64,000 bases of DNA from Orbilia blumenaviensis. Its lineage: Eukaryota; Ascomycota; Orbiliomycetes; Orbiliales; Orbiliaceae. Below the pieces are notes generated by a model. That model did not search any database. It was given only the letters and a program-made list of their open reading frames with translations, and was not told where the DNA came from. The stretch spans positions 1,984,001 through 2,048,000 of the forward strand of contig JAVHNS010000008.1 in the NCBI GenBank assembly GCA_036872755.1, read 5' to 3'. A program made the position numbers and the translations under genes. The stretch's first letter is position 1; each line of letters opens with the position of its first letter. Shown piece after piece: positions 1 to 11,943 of this stretch.

Positions 1-2
1 CC

Positions 3-536
3 TCCTCAAACAGAGAAGAACCAGTCGTCTCGTTCGTTCTAACCCAATCGATGGCCATCCTTGAGTATTTGGATGAAAAGTTCCCAGCACCGGATTATAC
101 ACCACTCCTTCCAAGTGGGTATGAGGATAAAGCTCGTGTGCGGCAGTTATACAATATTATAGCCTGCGACATGCAGCCCCTCATGAATCTGGACACGCTG
201 AAGCAGGTTAAGAAGATAGCTGAGGATTCCAGAAAAGAGGTTGATGCTACGGCACGTGAATGGCAGCAAAGAATCTGTAAGAGAGGGTTTGGGGCTTATG
301 AGACTTTGGTTAGCAAGACGGCGGGGAAGTATAGCTTTGGGGATACCATCACCATGGCGGATGTGTGTTTGGCGCCGGCAGTCGACTCCGCCCTCAGGTT
401 TGGTGTTGATATGAGTAAATTCGAGACTACTGAGAGGGTATGGCGGGCGCTAGAGGAGGTAGAAGCGTTCAAGAAAGGCGGGTGGCGGGCACAGGGAGAT
501 ACACCTGAGGAACTGAGGGCACCCGCTGGAAATTAA
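3..536 (+). CDS. maiA: Maleylacetoacetate isomerase (GST zeta class), 3' part; 5' end outside window
   Basis: Isomerises maleylacetoacetate to fumarylacetoacetate with glutathione, the penultimate step of tyrosine and phenylalanine breakdown in the cytosol. The frame is open from base 3 with no ATG needed: codons before the ATG at 51 read EEPVVSFVLTQS, which runs straight into MAILEYLDEKFP. This is the family's end of the thioredoxin-like domain, so the ATG at 51 is internal. The C-terminal helical domain follows, with the zeta-class signature QPLMNLDTLKQV, the GDTITMADVCLAP helix and the terminal DTPEELRAP. The catalytic Ser/Cys region lies upstream of the window. Stop TAA at 534-536. Fumarylacetoacetase, the next enzyme, lies 6 kb downstream on the other strand. 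The family assignment is secure; only the start is unseen. Confidence 0.9.
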   Translation, partial: SSNREEPVVSFVLTQSMAILEYLDEKFPAPDYTPLLPSGYEDKARVRQLYNIIACDMQPLMNLDTLKQVKKIAEDSRKEVDATAREWQQRICKRGFGAYETLVSKTAGKYSFGDTITMADVCLAPAVDSALRFGVDMSKFETTERVWRALEEVEAFKKGGWRAQGDTPEELRAPAGN

Positions 537-694
537 TATCGAGTATTATTTTTATTGTAATTATATTTATATTATATGCACTATATCAATGATTGGAGTG
601 AAAGGGTACATATCATTGCATACATACTACTCATTTATAACACAACATCCCGCGGAGTAGGTAGCTGCTACAAAAGTGGTAGGTAATATGACAC

Positions 695-2046
695 TCAGGT
701 ATCCGTATCAGAGAACTTGACCATCTCGGGCCTCTTAACCAAAGTACCAAACTGCTCTTCCCCCCTGACTTCATACCTGATCCCAAACGAAGCCTTAAAA
801 TTCCAATAACATTGCATCTTCCACGACGCCATATCCTGACCCTCCTCGCGACTCTCAGATCCTGTATTTTCATGACACTCAGCCAGCACTCGCTCGGTGA
901 TTCCTCGACCTCCAAATTGTTGATCCAGGCCCTTTGATAGTAGAATTGTAGACCTCCACGGCCCGTTAGTCAGAGGCCATACCATCTCGACCAGTCCCTC
1001 GTACCGTCCATCTCTCTGGGTTTGTGTAGTTTTAGAAACCCCGGCCGCATGTTCATAATTTCCTATATCCGACTCCAGCACTATTTTAACATGAGCCTTC
1101 TCACCAGCGTCCGAAAGAACATCCTTCAATCGATGCGCGAAGGGCAGCAGCGTCTCCCTCATCAAATCCCTCGTATCCTCGTCATCGTCGGCATTATAAA
1201 GCGGACAGGTCCTGAAATCTCTAACATCAAACCGAATATGCCGAATAAGATGGCGATACCTCAATGGGGGTAGTTGAAGCTGCACGACTCCGTTCGCCAC
1301 CCTGGTCCCTTCTTGTGATTTATATACCTTCCGAGGACCGAAGTAGCTGATAAGAGGCGTTGATCGGAAATTTTCTCTAATCTCCCTGTCGTCGAGGTGG
1401 CCCACAGTTCTACCAAGAAAAATATATAGATAAGATAAATCAGCATAAATGTATCTAGTAGGTATATATGTACCGGGGTTTACGATATAAAATATTTAAT
1501 AATATAACTGAGCTAGGTATTTCTTACCTACCCCTGGCGGAAGCAAACCAAATTCTCCCACGGCGAATCATAGTACGCTCGGACGTACTCACGAGGACCG
1601 GTATCCGCAACCGAAGAGCTCGTAACGACCTGAAAATGAAAGACATTCCGGGAATAAAGCGCTTCAGACGCCTCCAAGTGGATCTGCCGGTTTACGCGGA
1701 GAATTGAGAGTTCGAGCTCGCAACCGGGGTGGGGTAGTACATAATGCTCTTTGACGCTCCTCTCGACCCTACCAGATGGTATGGGAGGAACCGGGAAGTG
1801 GACGATGTATGTATACACTTCATCGCGGATTTCTCGAGGCAGCGAAAGGAAAGGGAATGGAGCGGTCATGTTACTCTCTGTATATACCAAAGAAGGGCTC
1901 GAGGATCTGCGGGGCGCGCAGGGGCGTGACATCGTGTCTACGATAAGGATCCTAAGTGCAAATGTTGGAATTTTTGCTTCCTCAACACCCATGCGCCATG
2001 AACAAAACACGAAAAGTATGTGTATGGTCGATGTCCAAGATTGCAA
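695..2046 (-). CDS. F-box-like 2EXR/DUF7730-type protein, paralogue A
   Basis: Two exons, 2046-1532 and 1409-695, give 409 aa. The N-terminal part carries FLSLPREIRDEVYTYIV followed by LRVNRQIHLEASEALYSRN, the layout of fungal 2EXR/DUF7730 F-box-like proteins; their function is unknown and often assumed to be Skp1 or protein binding. The second exon carries a conserved body with LPPLRYRHLIRHIRFDV, LLPFAHRL and VWPLTNGPWR. The donor is GTAGGT and its TAG is the in-frame stop that would end an unspliced reading; the acceptor is TAG at 1412-1410. The joined codons read Q-G-T-V. Several Met codons precede the F-box-like motif, so the start is uncertain by up to about 55 codons. A paralogue with the same architecture follows at 2189-3675. 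Exact family boundaries are inferred from motif memory. Confidence 0.72.
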
Positions 2047-2188
2047 ATATTCACATCGCGATCTCGTTGGATCTGACTTTAGAGAGGTCTTAGGATTCTT
2101 TGGTTTTTAGGGGAGGAATACAATAATTGAAGGGATAACGGTATTTGTATATATGCCTATATTGTAAAATAGTAGATATTAATATTAA

Positions 2189-3675
2189 CTAGAAATCAGG
2201 TTCCCTAAAATACTCCCCGATTGAATGAACTGTCCAATATATAGCACGGCACTGAGCCTTAACATTATACCATTTAGACTTAGGACTCGATCTGCGTCCA
2301 TAGCTCCTCGTGTAGTACCTGGTATGGTAAGCCCCTTCCCGTACCTGATAGACATCGCCGTTTTGGACCCAGTAGTAGATATTATTTATCTCCAGCTGTC
2401 TACACTGTTTCTCATCTTCGGGTGTCATCTTAGTCTCGTCACGGCATCTTCGGAGCAAATCTTTCATTCTCAGTCCGTACCGGTCCTCACCCGGGCCCTC
2501 AGTGTTCCCACCACAATCCGGCAGTGTGACCTTATACCTCCACGGACCTGTCGTCAAAGGCCACAGCGTATTAACAAGTTCCTTATACGCGTTCACATCT
2601 GGGATACCATTCCCACCTTCTGTAAACCTGGCAGTAAAGGAATTTCTCGGCCTCAATTTAGCTCTTATCTCAATCATCAACCCGGGACCAGCGCCAGCAG
2701 CATCCATTAACTCTCGAAGTCTGTAGGCGAACGGCAAAAGAAGTTTTCTGAGGTGGTCGGGGCCGGGCATCGGGGACGACTTGCGTAGTATGCGGATATC
2801 ACATAGCTCGATCCTCAGATAGCGGAGGAGGCACCGATACTGTACTGCCGGGAGGGGTACGAACTTGAGTCTACTCTCCCCGGCTGCGCATACACCACAG
2901 AAGCAGTCCCAGAGGTAGTGATCGGAGTTGTATACCTTTTTGTCCAAGTACCATATCGTGTGCACAAAATAGAAGGCAAGGTTACTCTCCCTAAAGCCCC
3001 CCCACATATCAAATTAGAAACTCCAGATACAATTGTATTGATAAGAACTAAGATAGCAGGCTCGCGGAATGGAGGAAAATAAAAGAGGGGAGGGGGACGA
3101 AAGGAAGGAAATCAGAAAAATAAGAGGAAGAGCAGAGGGAGAACCTACTGGAAGTCGGGCTCGAAGGGTCGTGGAACCAACCACGGTGAACTAAACCCAA
3201 CCCCTAAGAAGTTCGCAATCAGGAATCGGCGCCACCGCCTCTGAAACCCGGCCCTGGAATCAGTGGCTAGTCGTAAAACGAACCGATTGCGGCCATACAG
3301 TACCATTGCCGCCTCATTGTGTATTTGTTTATTCACACGAAGGACGTGAGGGTAGAGTCGATGGTTCGATAACTCGGATCGGCCCTGTAAAGCAAATAAT
3401 CGCTCTCTGCAACAGCTCGGATACCTCGGGGCCGTCATTGCGAACCCCGGGGTTATATCTGTTTGGAAAGTTAGGAGATACACATAGATTTCATCCCGGA
3501 GTTCCCGCGGGAGACGGAAAAACAGATCAGTCTGGCCTCTGGGGCTAGGCGGGCTTCCGAGCTCTTCTTCCGCAATGACTCCGCTGGCGTGGGATTTTTT
3601 TGATTTCTGGAATAGTCTTGACCTTAAACTCATTTTCTTTTCTTTCTTTCTACACCCCATCCGAGGTCCGGGCAC
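2189..3675 (-). CDS. F-box-like 2EXR/DUF7730-type protein, paralogue B
   Basis: Two exons, 3675-3149 and 2990-2189, give 442 aa. It starts MPGPRMGCRKKEKK, a basic N-terminus, then has LFFRLPRELRDEIYVYLL and LRVNKQIHNEAAMVLYGRN, the same F-box-like pair of helices as paralogue A. Exon 2 matches A in order: YRCLLRYLRIELCDI, LLPFAYRLRELMDAAG, NTLWPLTTGPWRYKV. The intron donor is again GTAGGT, placed at the same phase as in A, and the acceptor CTTTAG gives the junction Q-E-S-N-L. Splicing is required because an in-frame TAA precedes the acceptor. The two genes lie head to tail on the same strand, about 140 bp apart, so tandem duplication is the simplest explanation. The C-terminal halves have diverged strongly. 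Biological role unknown. Confidence 0.7.
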
Positions 3676-5148
3676 AAGATAATATTCCCTTCAAATTTGA
3701 CCCTATAATGGCTTTGTTTCGTGATTAATTCCTATCTCTTCGGGTTCAGTTTATACTCCCACTTAAGGGGTTTGTGGTACCCCGGTACCGCAAGAACAAC
3801 CCTCAGTTTACCAGCATGAAATGAAAAAAAATGAAAGCAATAAATTCAAATCGATTCAGATTTTTCGTGTAGATTTTATCCCACTGGCGAGGTATATATT
3901 TATATCAGGGCTAGGGCTACAGGTGGTGTCAATGCAACCCACGTATATCAAAATATATATACTCACTCACTCACGCAGCATGTGGCCATCTATTCCCGTT
4001 CCCTTAGGTCGGTATTTTTGGAGAGTACAGGAGTTAATCCCCACGTGGGGGGGGGGTATTTTGACAAATACCTCTACCCTGCCGTTGTGTGAAATTGGAG
4101 CCACGTACGGCGCCGTTTATCGTGATTTCGAATTGATAAATTTAGTGTTGAGCGTTGCATAATATAACGTGGCATGGTGCCAGTTACACTAAACCAGAAA
4201 GAAGAAAATACGTAATTCTTAAGCAGGTTCCCGTCGCAGAGGCTTTCCAATTAAAGCGCGCAAGTCAGAAGAATATTAATCGTAGACACTATTATATACA
4301 TGTAAGAAGATACAACGATAGTGTGTGTTCGCATAGCGGTAGGTATTAGTTGACACCTGACTTGGAGGGGATGTTTCAGGCCCTTGGATCCAAAAATCGA
4401 GCCTTCGGGGTTTATAACGTTTACCACGGATATCCCTCCGGTCGCATGAAGAAACACCATGGCTCCACCCTTCTCGGCTAAAATCAGTACCTGGCCGCCG
4501 GACCATTGTTAGGTTGAAACAGGACAGGCCAGGTGATTACTTAAGTATCTGTTTGGGTAATCAAGATTTAAATATGGTACCCTCGAGATGAGGAATTTCA
4601 TTGCATTGGACAAGCCGGATACGAAGTATGTATGATAATGATAACATAATATGGGTTCAGTCCTGACGCTCCGCGTGCGATTCTCAATGTCATATCCAAG
4701 TCTAACCAACATTAACGTAGCTAACCACCAACCAACCTGGTCTAAGCAATGCAGGAAGCCGGCCTCATCATGGTGACAGGCCGGTGCAATGCAATGTAAC
4801 TAGAACACTCGCCGCCTCGACAGAAAAAAAAAAACGAATACAAAAGCCACATTTCCACCATGCATCAATTGGTTGGCCCACCCACCATGGCGCCTATAAT
4901 ATATTCCTGATCATGCTTCCTGCAATGTGATAAACCAGCAGTATAGTACCCCTCTCTTCCGGAATAGAAAGAAAGGAAAAGAAAAGAAAGAATGAGAAAA
5001 CGCCGTATTCTCCATAACCCCGTGCACCGAAAACGAAAGTCCCCCTCCCCAACCAGCCAACATATCGTATCGTAAAGCGACAGAAAAATAACACCCCGAG
5101 AGCGGAAAGCCAAAGGTCGTCGAGTCGTTCGTTCGTACTGCCTTAGGT
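3676..5148. other. Intergenic, no gene seen
   Basis: About 1.5 kb with no reading frame that looks like a conserved protein. It holds short CACT repeats near 3960, a run of nine G near 4047, purine-rich tracts near 4965-5000 and scattered stops in all frames. It includes the promoter side of paralogue B. Confidence 0.5.
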
Positions 5149-5547
5149 TCAGATCCCATTCCCAAGCATCTGTGCCTTCTGCGCCGGAGAAATTCTAGGA
5201 CTCATGAACCCCTGCCCCAATCCCGAAGATGTGATTTCGTATCCGGGTTTAAAAAGTGTTTCTCCCGCTTCGCCTATTGCATACCCCTCTCTCGTTAGCC
5301 TGATCCCCGCCCCATTCTGTCTTTTCCTTTTTTTTTTTTTTGGAAAAAAAAGGACGTAGCAAGAAAGTGTGAGAGAAGAAGGGGAAAGACAAAACATACC
5401 GACTACGCTACCCCTCGTGACCCTTTTTTTGCCCCTCAGGCTACCCTCTGCCATCGCAGCCTCCAGCGCAGAGGCCTGCTCGATCGTCAACGACATTGCC
5501 ATGGCCTGCGGCTGCTGTTGCTGTTCGGTATCCGATAGTATCGCCAT
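5149..5547 (-). CDS. Small hypothetical protein with probable intron
   Basis: Starts MAILSDTEQQQQPQAMAM and has a helical segment LTIEQASALEAAMAEGSL followed by basic KKRVTRG. A GTATGT donor at 5399-5394 after GSVV and an in-frame acceptor near 5289 would remove a low-complexity Lys-rich stretch and join to EGYAIGEAGETLF, giving about 95 aa. The C-terminus is GFMSPRISPAQKAQMLGNGI. The acceptor choice is weak because it lacks a good pyrimidine tract; the unspliced reading also stays open (132 aa). I do not recognise the protein. Composition and the QQQQ start suggest a real small fungal gene, but a chance open frame cannot be excluded. Confidence 0.4.
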   Translation of the reverse strand: MAILSDTEQQQQPQAMAMSLTIEQASALEAAMAEGSLRGKKRVTRGSVVGMFCLSPSSLTLSCYVLFFPKKKKRKRQNGAGIRLTREGYAIGEAGETLFKPGYEITSSGLGQGFMSPRISPAQKAQMLGNGI

Positions 5548-6467
5548 TGTTTCTTCTCTGTTTATTTCGGGTTCCTCGGTCGAAAGGCTTTGAAGATTCG
5601 AGAGCAGGAAAGATGTTTGACAGCAGGTTGTTTGTTTAAGGAGGAGGTTTTCCTCTTAAGAAAGAAAAAAAAAAAACCAAAAAACTGTTCGAAGAGAATG
5701 AGGAAGAAAAATAGTAGGGAGAAGTTTATTTAGCTTTTCTGACTAGTACCAGCGAGAAGGGAAAGGAAAAAAAAGGAGGGTAGACACTCTAGACCGCCGG
5801 GAATGCTAAAGAGGGGAGAGTTTGTTCTTCTTTGCTTACGTGAAAAGGTACTTTTTAAGTATTGGACTGGTTGGTTGGAAACGTCGAGTCAGGGACCGCC
5901 GTGGCTGGAATGCTGTCGGTCTTATAGTATGCCGATATAATAGGTATCTTAAGCAATAGTAAGAAGAATAATATAATGCTGCTAATATATCTGAGGCGGC
6001 CACGGGATATCTCCAAGGTATCCGGACTTATGTCTCTTCCTTGACAAACTTCGCAATTTGCCTCGTTCAGACTCAAAGCCTTTCGTATGGATGTGTGTGT
6101 GAGTGCCTGGCGTGGATTTTCTAGAAGCAAACGAAAGCGCCCCCTTTTATAATACTTACCCTATCGATGTTTCTAGTTGGCGACTAGTTATGCGGTTTGG
6201 TCAGGCTGAAGAGCTGAAGCTCTAAAGAAGACCTAGCCTTTGCTCGGAAGAGAGGTCTTGGTGCTGTCGCATGTCTCAGATATCAAGTCCGCATCCTCAG
6301 CTGTGACTCGATGCTTTAGCTCTCTCAAATCCTTAAGATATCACTTCCCTAGTTTCACTTCGTTCTCATTCATGATACTATCGTACAAATAGAATTGCTA
6401 TCTTAGCGTATCTTAGGCTTCATCGTTTTTTATTTTCTTCATGTTTATTTTTTATTTTTTATTTTTT
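5548..6467. other. Intergenic, no gene seen
   Basis: About 0.9 kb. It contains A-rich and T-rich tracts (5665-5680, 6425-6475) and no supportable coding frame. The right end is the 3' flank of fahA. Confidence 0.5.
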
Positions 6468-7933
6468 TTATTCTTTCTTCGTGCCGGCGACTTTGCTCCA
6501 CCTCCCCCATTCCGCTGGCAGAATCACACCAGCACACTCTCCAAACCCAACTCTTCCCTCTCCGCCCCCGGCATGTCCCTTCAGAATAACCTCATCTCCA
6601 TCCTCCAACCACTTCCTCTTTACGCCATTGATATCAATGTCCTCTTTACCACCCTGAGTAGCCTCAAGGTAGCTTCCGACCGAAGTTTTATCAGTGCCAG
6701 AGATCGTTCCAGACCCGAGAAGATCACCAGTACGCATGGCGCAGCCGGTGATGGTGTGGTGGGCGAGCATCTGTGAGAACGAGAATAGCAGGTTCTTCGC
6801 ATTTGACGTGAACACCTTCGAGAATTCTTGTTGTCCGGCCGCTGCATATAATTGAATCCGTCAATATCCAAGCCTCCCCCCCAAAATAGCTAAAGAACGA
6901 ATTATAATTCAAGTAGAATGGAGATAAAGAGTACTCACGCTTAACGAGCACCTCAAGCTCGACATCAAACACCCCCTTCCCACTCCTCTTCTCCTCCTTA
7001 AGGTACGGTAGAACCTCACCTCCCTCCAACTGTGCGGTTCTAAACCCTTCCAAAGCCTCATCGGTGACGATCCACGCACCAACAGTAGTTCCGAAATTCT
7101 TGGCATTGAAAGGACCAAGTGGAACGTACTCCCAAGCCTGAACATCCCGTGCACTCCAGTCGTTCATCAGACTGTAACCGAAGATGTGGTCCTCGGCATT
7201 GGCAATGTCGATGGGGCTTCCCATCTCATTGGGACGGGAGACGTAACAGGCGAGTTCGAGCTCGATGTCGAGTCTGTTGCATTGGTCAAAGTTAGGGGTG
7301 GAGTTTGTGGGCGGGCAGGTCTGGCCGAGTGGGCGTCTGAGAGGGGTGCCGGAGACTACGACCGTCGAGGCTCGGCCGTGGTAGCCGACTGGAAGGTGGG
7401 TATAGTTTGGCTGGAGGGCATTTGCGGGGCCACGGAACAGCGTGCCGACCTAATCGTAAATTATCTTCAATCAGTATCAAAGCTCATACCTAAATATATC
7501 TATATCCTAGAAGAGGCATTCGTACATTGAAAGCGTGATTCTTCCCGGCGTAGAAGTCGGTGTAGTCACCAATCTCCATGGGAAGGTGCATCTTCGCATC
7601 CTCCATCTTGACCAGTGCACTCTCAACCTCAGACTGCCATTGCGAACCCGTCTTCACAGCTTCAATAACCGCATTTCGAGCGGCGACTCGAGCAGACCGT
7701 CCTAATGCTGCGAATGCGTTGAGTGTGGTTTTCTGAAGGGCTTCACAGATCTTATCTGAGTCTGAAGACAAAACTTTTGGTAGCACAGTCGTCGATAGTG
7801 CCGATAGATCGAGAACGTGGCTTCCGACGGCTGTGCATGGACGCGGGGTAGAATTTGAAGCAGTAGAGAAGACGCCGAAGGGGATATTGGCGAGTGTGAA
7901 GTCGCTGTCCTGTGGGATTGTGATGAACGACAT
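6468..7933 (-). CDS. fahA: Fumarylacetoacetase
   Basis: Hydrolyses fumarylacetoacetate to fumarate and acetoacetate, the last step of tyrosine catabolism. Exons 7933-7526, 7449-6939 and 6841-6468 sum to 1293 nt, 430 aa, the usual length. Numbering from MSFITIPQ agrees with mammalian FAH at every key residue I recall: metal ligands D126 (DYTDFYA), E199 and E201 (DIELELA) and D233 (MNDWSARD), catalytic H133 (KNHAFN), and Q240 and K253 in VQAWEYVPLGPFNAKNF. The N-terminal SH3-like domain covers about residues 1-120. I chose the Met at 7933 rather than 7948 because MSFITIP fits the family length. Donors are GTACGA and GTGAGT. In Aspergillus fahA and maiA are adjacent; here about 6 kb with three other genes separate them. 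Confidence 0.95.
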
Positions 7934-8662
7934 TGTGACGGTTTTCAATCAATTAAATTGATATCTCGAGATACTTTTGTTTTGAAAAAAGGAGGATTAA
8001 AAATTAAAACCGTCTTGACCCTAGAGATACAAAAAGTACTACTATGATATTGTTCCTTTCTAGATTCTATCAATCGGATGGGAAATGTAACTTGGAATCC
8101 GGGGTAGGCAGGCCCTTTTTAAGAGTGTTTGTTGGAATAAATCGATGTCGTAGCACCAAAATGCAATGGGCATGCCGAGGGTAGCCGCGCGATGAGCTCA
8201 AGCTCGCCCACCCGCACACACGCAGGGGTTCAGCTACCCATGACAATTCCGAACGCAATTGGCCATTGGCAAGGTCAAACTCCGAAGTAAGCCTGTCCTA
8301 AGCCGATGGGAATTGTGGAAACAGATAGTATGGTGTAGTATCATAAAAATGAGAATTAAAAAAAAAAAAAGTCTATGATTCGTGCTCTGTATATGCAATG
8401 TATGCTAGTCCACACCCGCCCAATAACGCCCGCAGCTGTATTAAGAATACATCATGAAAAAAACCCAAGCAAAGAAAAACCGACATTGCGAACCAGCAAA
8501 CCCCCATATCAGATAGACTTTAAAACTTGGAAACACAATCATTTAATGTAACCATTTTTTGATGACCCTTTCATGCCTACTTACCTATGTATATCATTAC
8601 TATTATGTCCCGTAAAGCCTTATATCGTCCATAAACTTCCCGCAAGAAAAGTGAAATCGTAT
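7934..8662. other. Intergenic between fahA and DUF5672 gene
   Basis: About 0.7 kb holding the fahA promoter side and the 3' flank of the next minus-strand gene. It has an A-rich run at 8358-8370. No coding frame is supported. Confidence 0.5.
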
Positions 8663-9862
8663 CTACAAGAAAACAGCAGGCAGATTATCACTGGTGTCGA
8701 CGTCCCTCTTCCAATTTTGTCTGGATGGGCACATCTTCGTATCTATAAAGCGTTCCTCGTCCATGGGCAGCATCATCTTGATTTCGGGGCAGTACTCCCA
8801 CATCTGCTGTCGCAGTTTGGGCGTGCCCCAAACCCCGGGGTGGAGCCATTCTCCGCCATTACCGGTGTGGAAACTGCACCGTCGTGTTAGCAACATATAT
8901 ATATAATACAAAAATAGAGAGAAAAAAAATGGTAGGTACTCACCCCATTGGCCGCTCACTGTACAGCATCTCAGCCGAGAACTTCTGCTGCTGCGTCCCA
9001 TTCGCCAAATGCGCGCCAGGCAGCAGTCCCAGCCGCGACGTCAGCCATACGTCCTCCGGCTGGGTATGCGGAAGCCTGACCTGGTTTTCTAAGACTTTAA
9101 TGATCTTAGACACCCGTCTAATGCTAAGACCGCCATTTCCTCCAAATCTGTCGCCGGTATTCCAGCTAGCACCGACCCAGTCGTATTCCAACCAATCATC
9201 CAGGTTTTGTTTGGAATTGGCGCAGATCATAGCGTCAGTCTGGAAGACCAACAGAAATTCGGCCGGATAAAGAACATCGCGGTAGAAGGTGAGGTTTGTG
9301 AATGTTTGGGAGGTGGCTTCTTGGCCTCTCATGGACATTCCCTTGGGGAGTTCGGAGATATCGAGTTTGCCATCATTGATGTGGGCACGGACGACATGCG
9401 AGCGGTTGAGGCGTTGGACTGCTTCCTCCGAACCGAAGAATTTAAATCTCCCTACCGAAAATAATTTAAAAAAATCAAATTAGCCTATCTATAGTTCTCG
9501 CATCATATAACAAGCAGGCCCTCCACAACAGCTGCAGTCGCAGGCGCGAGAAGAGAAAAATAGATCCAAGGAGGAGGAAAATTGAATCGAAATGAGAGGG
9601 GCAACATACAGTCTGGTGGTACAACGCTCATGTAATGCAGCAACAGGGGCGTCAGATGAGGTAGAGCTCTGCCCTCTATCAACAACGCAACTTTGGTTTC
9701 ATTGAAGGGCGACCGTGGTTTCTGAGGAAATTCGAAGTTGACACGAGGCACTCTCGAGATGACTTCCTGAGAGGCATTGGGGAAGAGAACGAAGCACCAG
9801 GTGAAAAGAAGCAGGAAGATCGGGAGCAGCGCTCGCCGTGTGAATTTCGTCGATAGTTCCAT
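8663..9862 (-). CDS. DUF5672 glycosyltransferase-like type II membrane protein
   Basis: Three exons, 9862-9610, 9451-8944 and 8873-8663, total 972 nt, 323 aa. A short basic cytosolic end (MELSTKFTRR) precedes a hydrophobic signal anchor (ALLPIFLLLFTWCFVLF), then a lumenal domain. Family hallmarks are in order: WRFKFFGSEEAVQRLN, PAEFLLVFQTDAMICAN, LDDWLEYDWVGASW, GGNGGLSIRR, TQPEDVWLT, and a final block with a conserved Cys in GGEWLHPGVWGTPK/EYCPEI. FQTDAM may be the DxD-like donor-binding site of a GT-A fold; that is inference. Junctions P-D-W-R and P-M-G-F-H restore the family sequence exactly. It probably acts in the Golgi on an unknown acceptor. Confidence 0.85.
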
Positions 9863-11943
9863 GTCTGCGGTGCGTGTGTGTAAGATAAGTACTGGTATTC
9901 GGATTTGTTGGGCGTGGAACTATCCGGATCTACCACCTGCGGTACCTGCGAGTATTCGAGTGATTCGTATACGGTGGGATATGATGAGATGCAAATGAAT
10001 GGCGATGGGATTGTTTTTTTTTATTTTTTTATTTTCGTTCTCTCTCCCTCTCTCCTTTTCGGCAGTAAGAGGGGATTAAGTATATTTAAGAGCGGGTTAG
10101 GTTATTAGGTAGTATTATTATCGCTACTATCGAAGGTTTCCCGTTTCGAGGCGGTTTATTGTGGAGAGGCGCTGAATATTCAATTTTCAAACTGTATTGG
10201 GCCTACATTCTCAGCCCAGCCGACACGACAGGATACGATTATCGAAGCAGCAACGTGCACCGAAAAAGCTGACCCAAAAGAAGGAGAAGAAGGATATGGT
10301 TATAGAGGATGAAGACGAATGCGAAAGAGAAATAAGAGGAAGAAAGAGAATAAAATTGTGTAATGTAAAATACCTAGCACTAAGAGGTACTACGTGCTAG
10401 CTTAACTGTCCGTGCTGACAGAACAGAACAGAAACGGATCCGATCAAGAACCTCTGACAGGGGACGCAACCTCGAATTGGAACTCTATGTTACTTCTGCT
10501 GTGCCCGTTTGCCAGCGGGCTGAGCTGAGCCCCTAATATACTTTCTATTCCTACTTCTAATCTAACATTGCATTGCATCGACACTGCATTATAATTACCA
10601 TTTCTATGGTGTTAGCAGATCATGCTCTGTTTTTTCCCTACAATCTAAACTTTTTGAATCAGGTCCCTGCGTGAACAGGCGCATCTGATCAGGCGACTCC
10701 CCTCTCGAGAATCTGCGAAATGCAATACCGGAGGTCGAATGTCAACCGAAAAGGCTAACTGACTAACCCAGGTGTATACTAACCACGGCCTATGGCTGTA
10801 TCGTGTGTGGGTGTATGGTTAATGCAAACAGGGCCTACGTAGGTCCCAGTTAAACCTGAAACATCCACCGAACCGCTCCCACGCATTCCCGTTCAGGAAC
10901 CAGGAATGAGGGAGAACGAAAAGATTCGAAAGTTAATAATTAACTAGTGCGCGTGTGCCCATGATTAGTGGTGGTGGTCGGGAAAAAAAGCTTATCAGGC
11001 CCAACCTGCATGCAGTCCACAGAAAAAACGTTCCGACAAGGGTTGTTCAGTTCATGACCTATAAGCTTGGCCTTTCTCGCGCAGGACGTGGTGGAACGCT
11101 CGAAGGAATCGAAGGGACTGCACTCCGACACTTATCCAAAATACTACTGTTGTTCACTCGAGTCGTGCCTCCGATCCTTCTTGACAAGTTCAAATGTTTC
11201 GGCGAACCGATGCTGTCGTACTCGCACGTATGTACCAGGGTTCTTGAAATTGCGTGCGTGAGAACGATAAGCATCCATCCGAAAGTTTCATTTTATCCTG
11301 CCCGGCCCTGCCATGGCCAGGTCGTCGCACAAGCTTCGAACCTGGTTGCTGGTACATATGTACGGTACATGCCGGACCATGGTCTGTCTTATTTCTCTTC
11401 AACTGGCAACTCTGCCGGTTATCGATATCGATAGGTATACGTGTCTACTCTATATGAAGTATACTATGCTCTTGGCTTTTTTTCTCAAATTGATTTTTAC
11501 CCCCGTCGATGCATCATGTGGTCCATATCCATTTACAATATGTCGAATCCAAAGACCCTGTTAATTTTGTTATGAAGATCGTACAAATTGTGATACTTTT
11601 CACGCCCAGCCGCCGAGTCGCTTCACTATGTGGGCCGGTGGATCGGGACTCTGGGCCATGACTAATGCCAGCCTATACATTACAGAAATTAATCCTCGTT
11701 CAACTGTCGAACTGAATTCGAATTCGTAATCTCATGATCATATCAACAAGAAACAGATAATTGCAAAAGCAGAGGGCAACGAAGACAAATATGGGGAATA
11801 TAAAACAATCAATATCAAAAATGATACAGGAGAAGTAGAGGAACGCTAGCTATAAAAGGTATCGTGAATAATATGAATACATAGAAGTGAACTCAGATCC
11901 GCAAAGATGCATGAATGGATATCAAACGAAGGAAAGAAATAAC
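9863..11943. other. Gene-poor intergenic, about 2.1 kb
   Basis: No frame shows a family signature. The left end is the promoter of the DUF5672 gene, with a T-rich stretch at 10012-10034. Short frames at 10197-10400 and 10955-11564 on both strands are compositionally unremarkable and I do not accept them. I looked for tRNA boxes near 11335 and found no foldable acceptor stem. Confidence 0.5.

Noticed and set aside
11320..11420. B-box-like GGTTCGAA on the minus strand, possible tRNA
   Set aside because: No matching A box at the right distance and no 7-bp acceptor stem could be formed.
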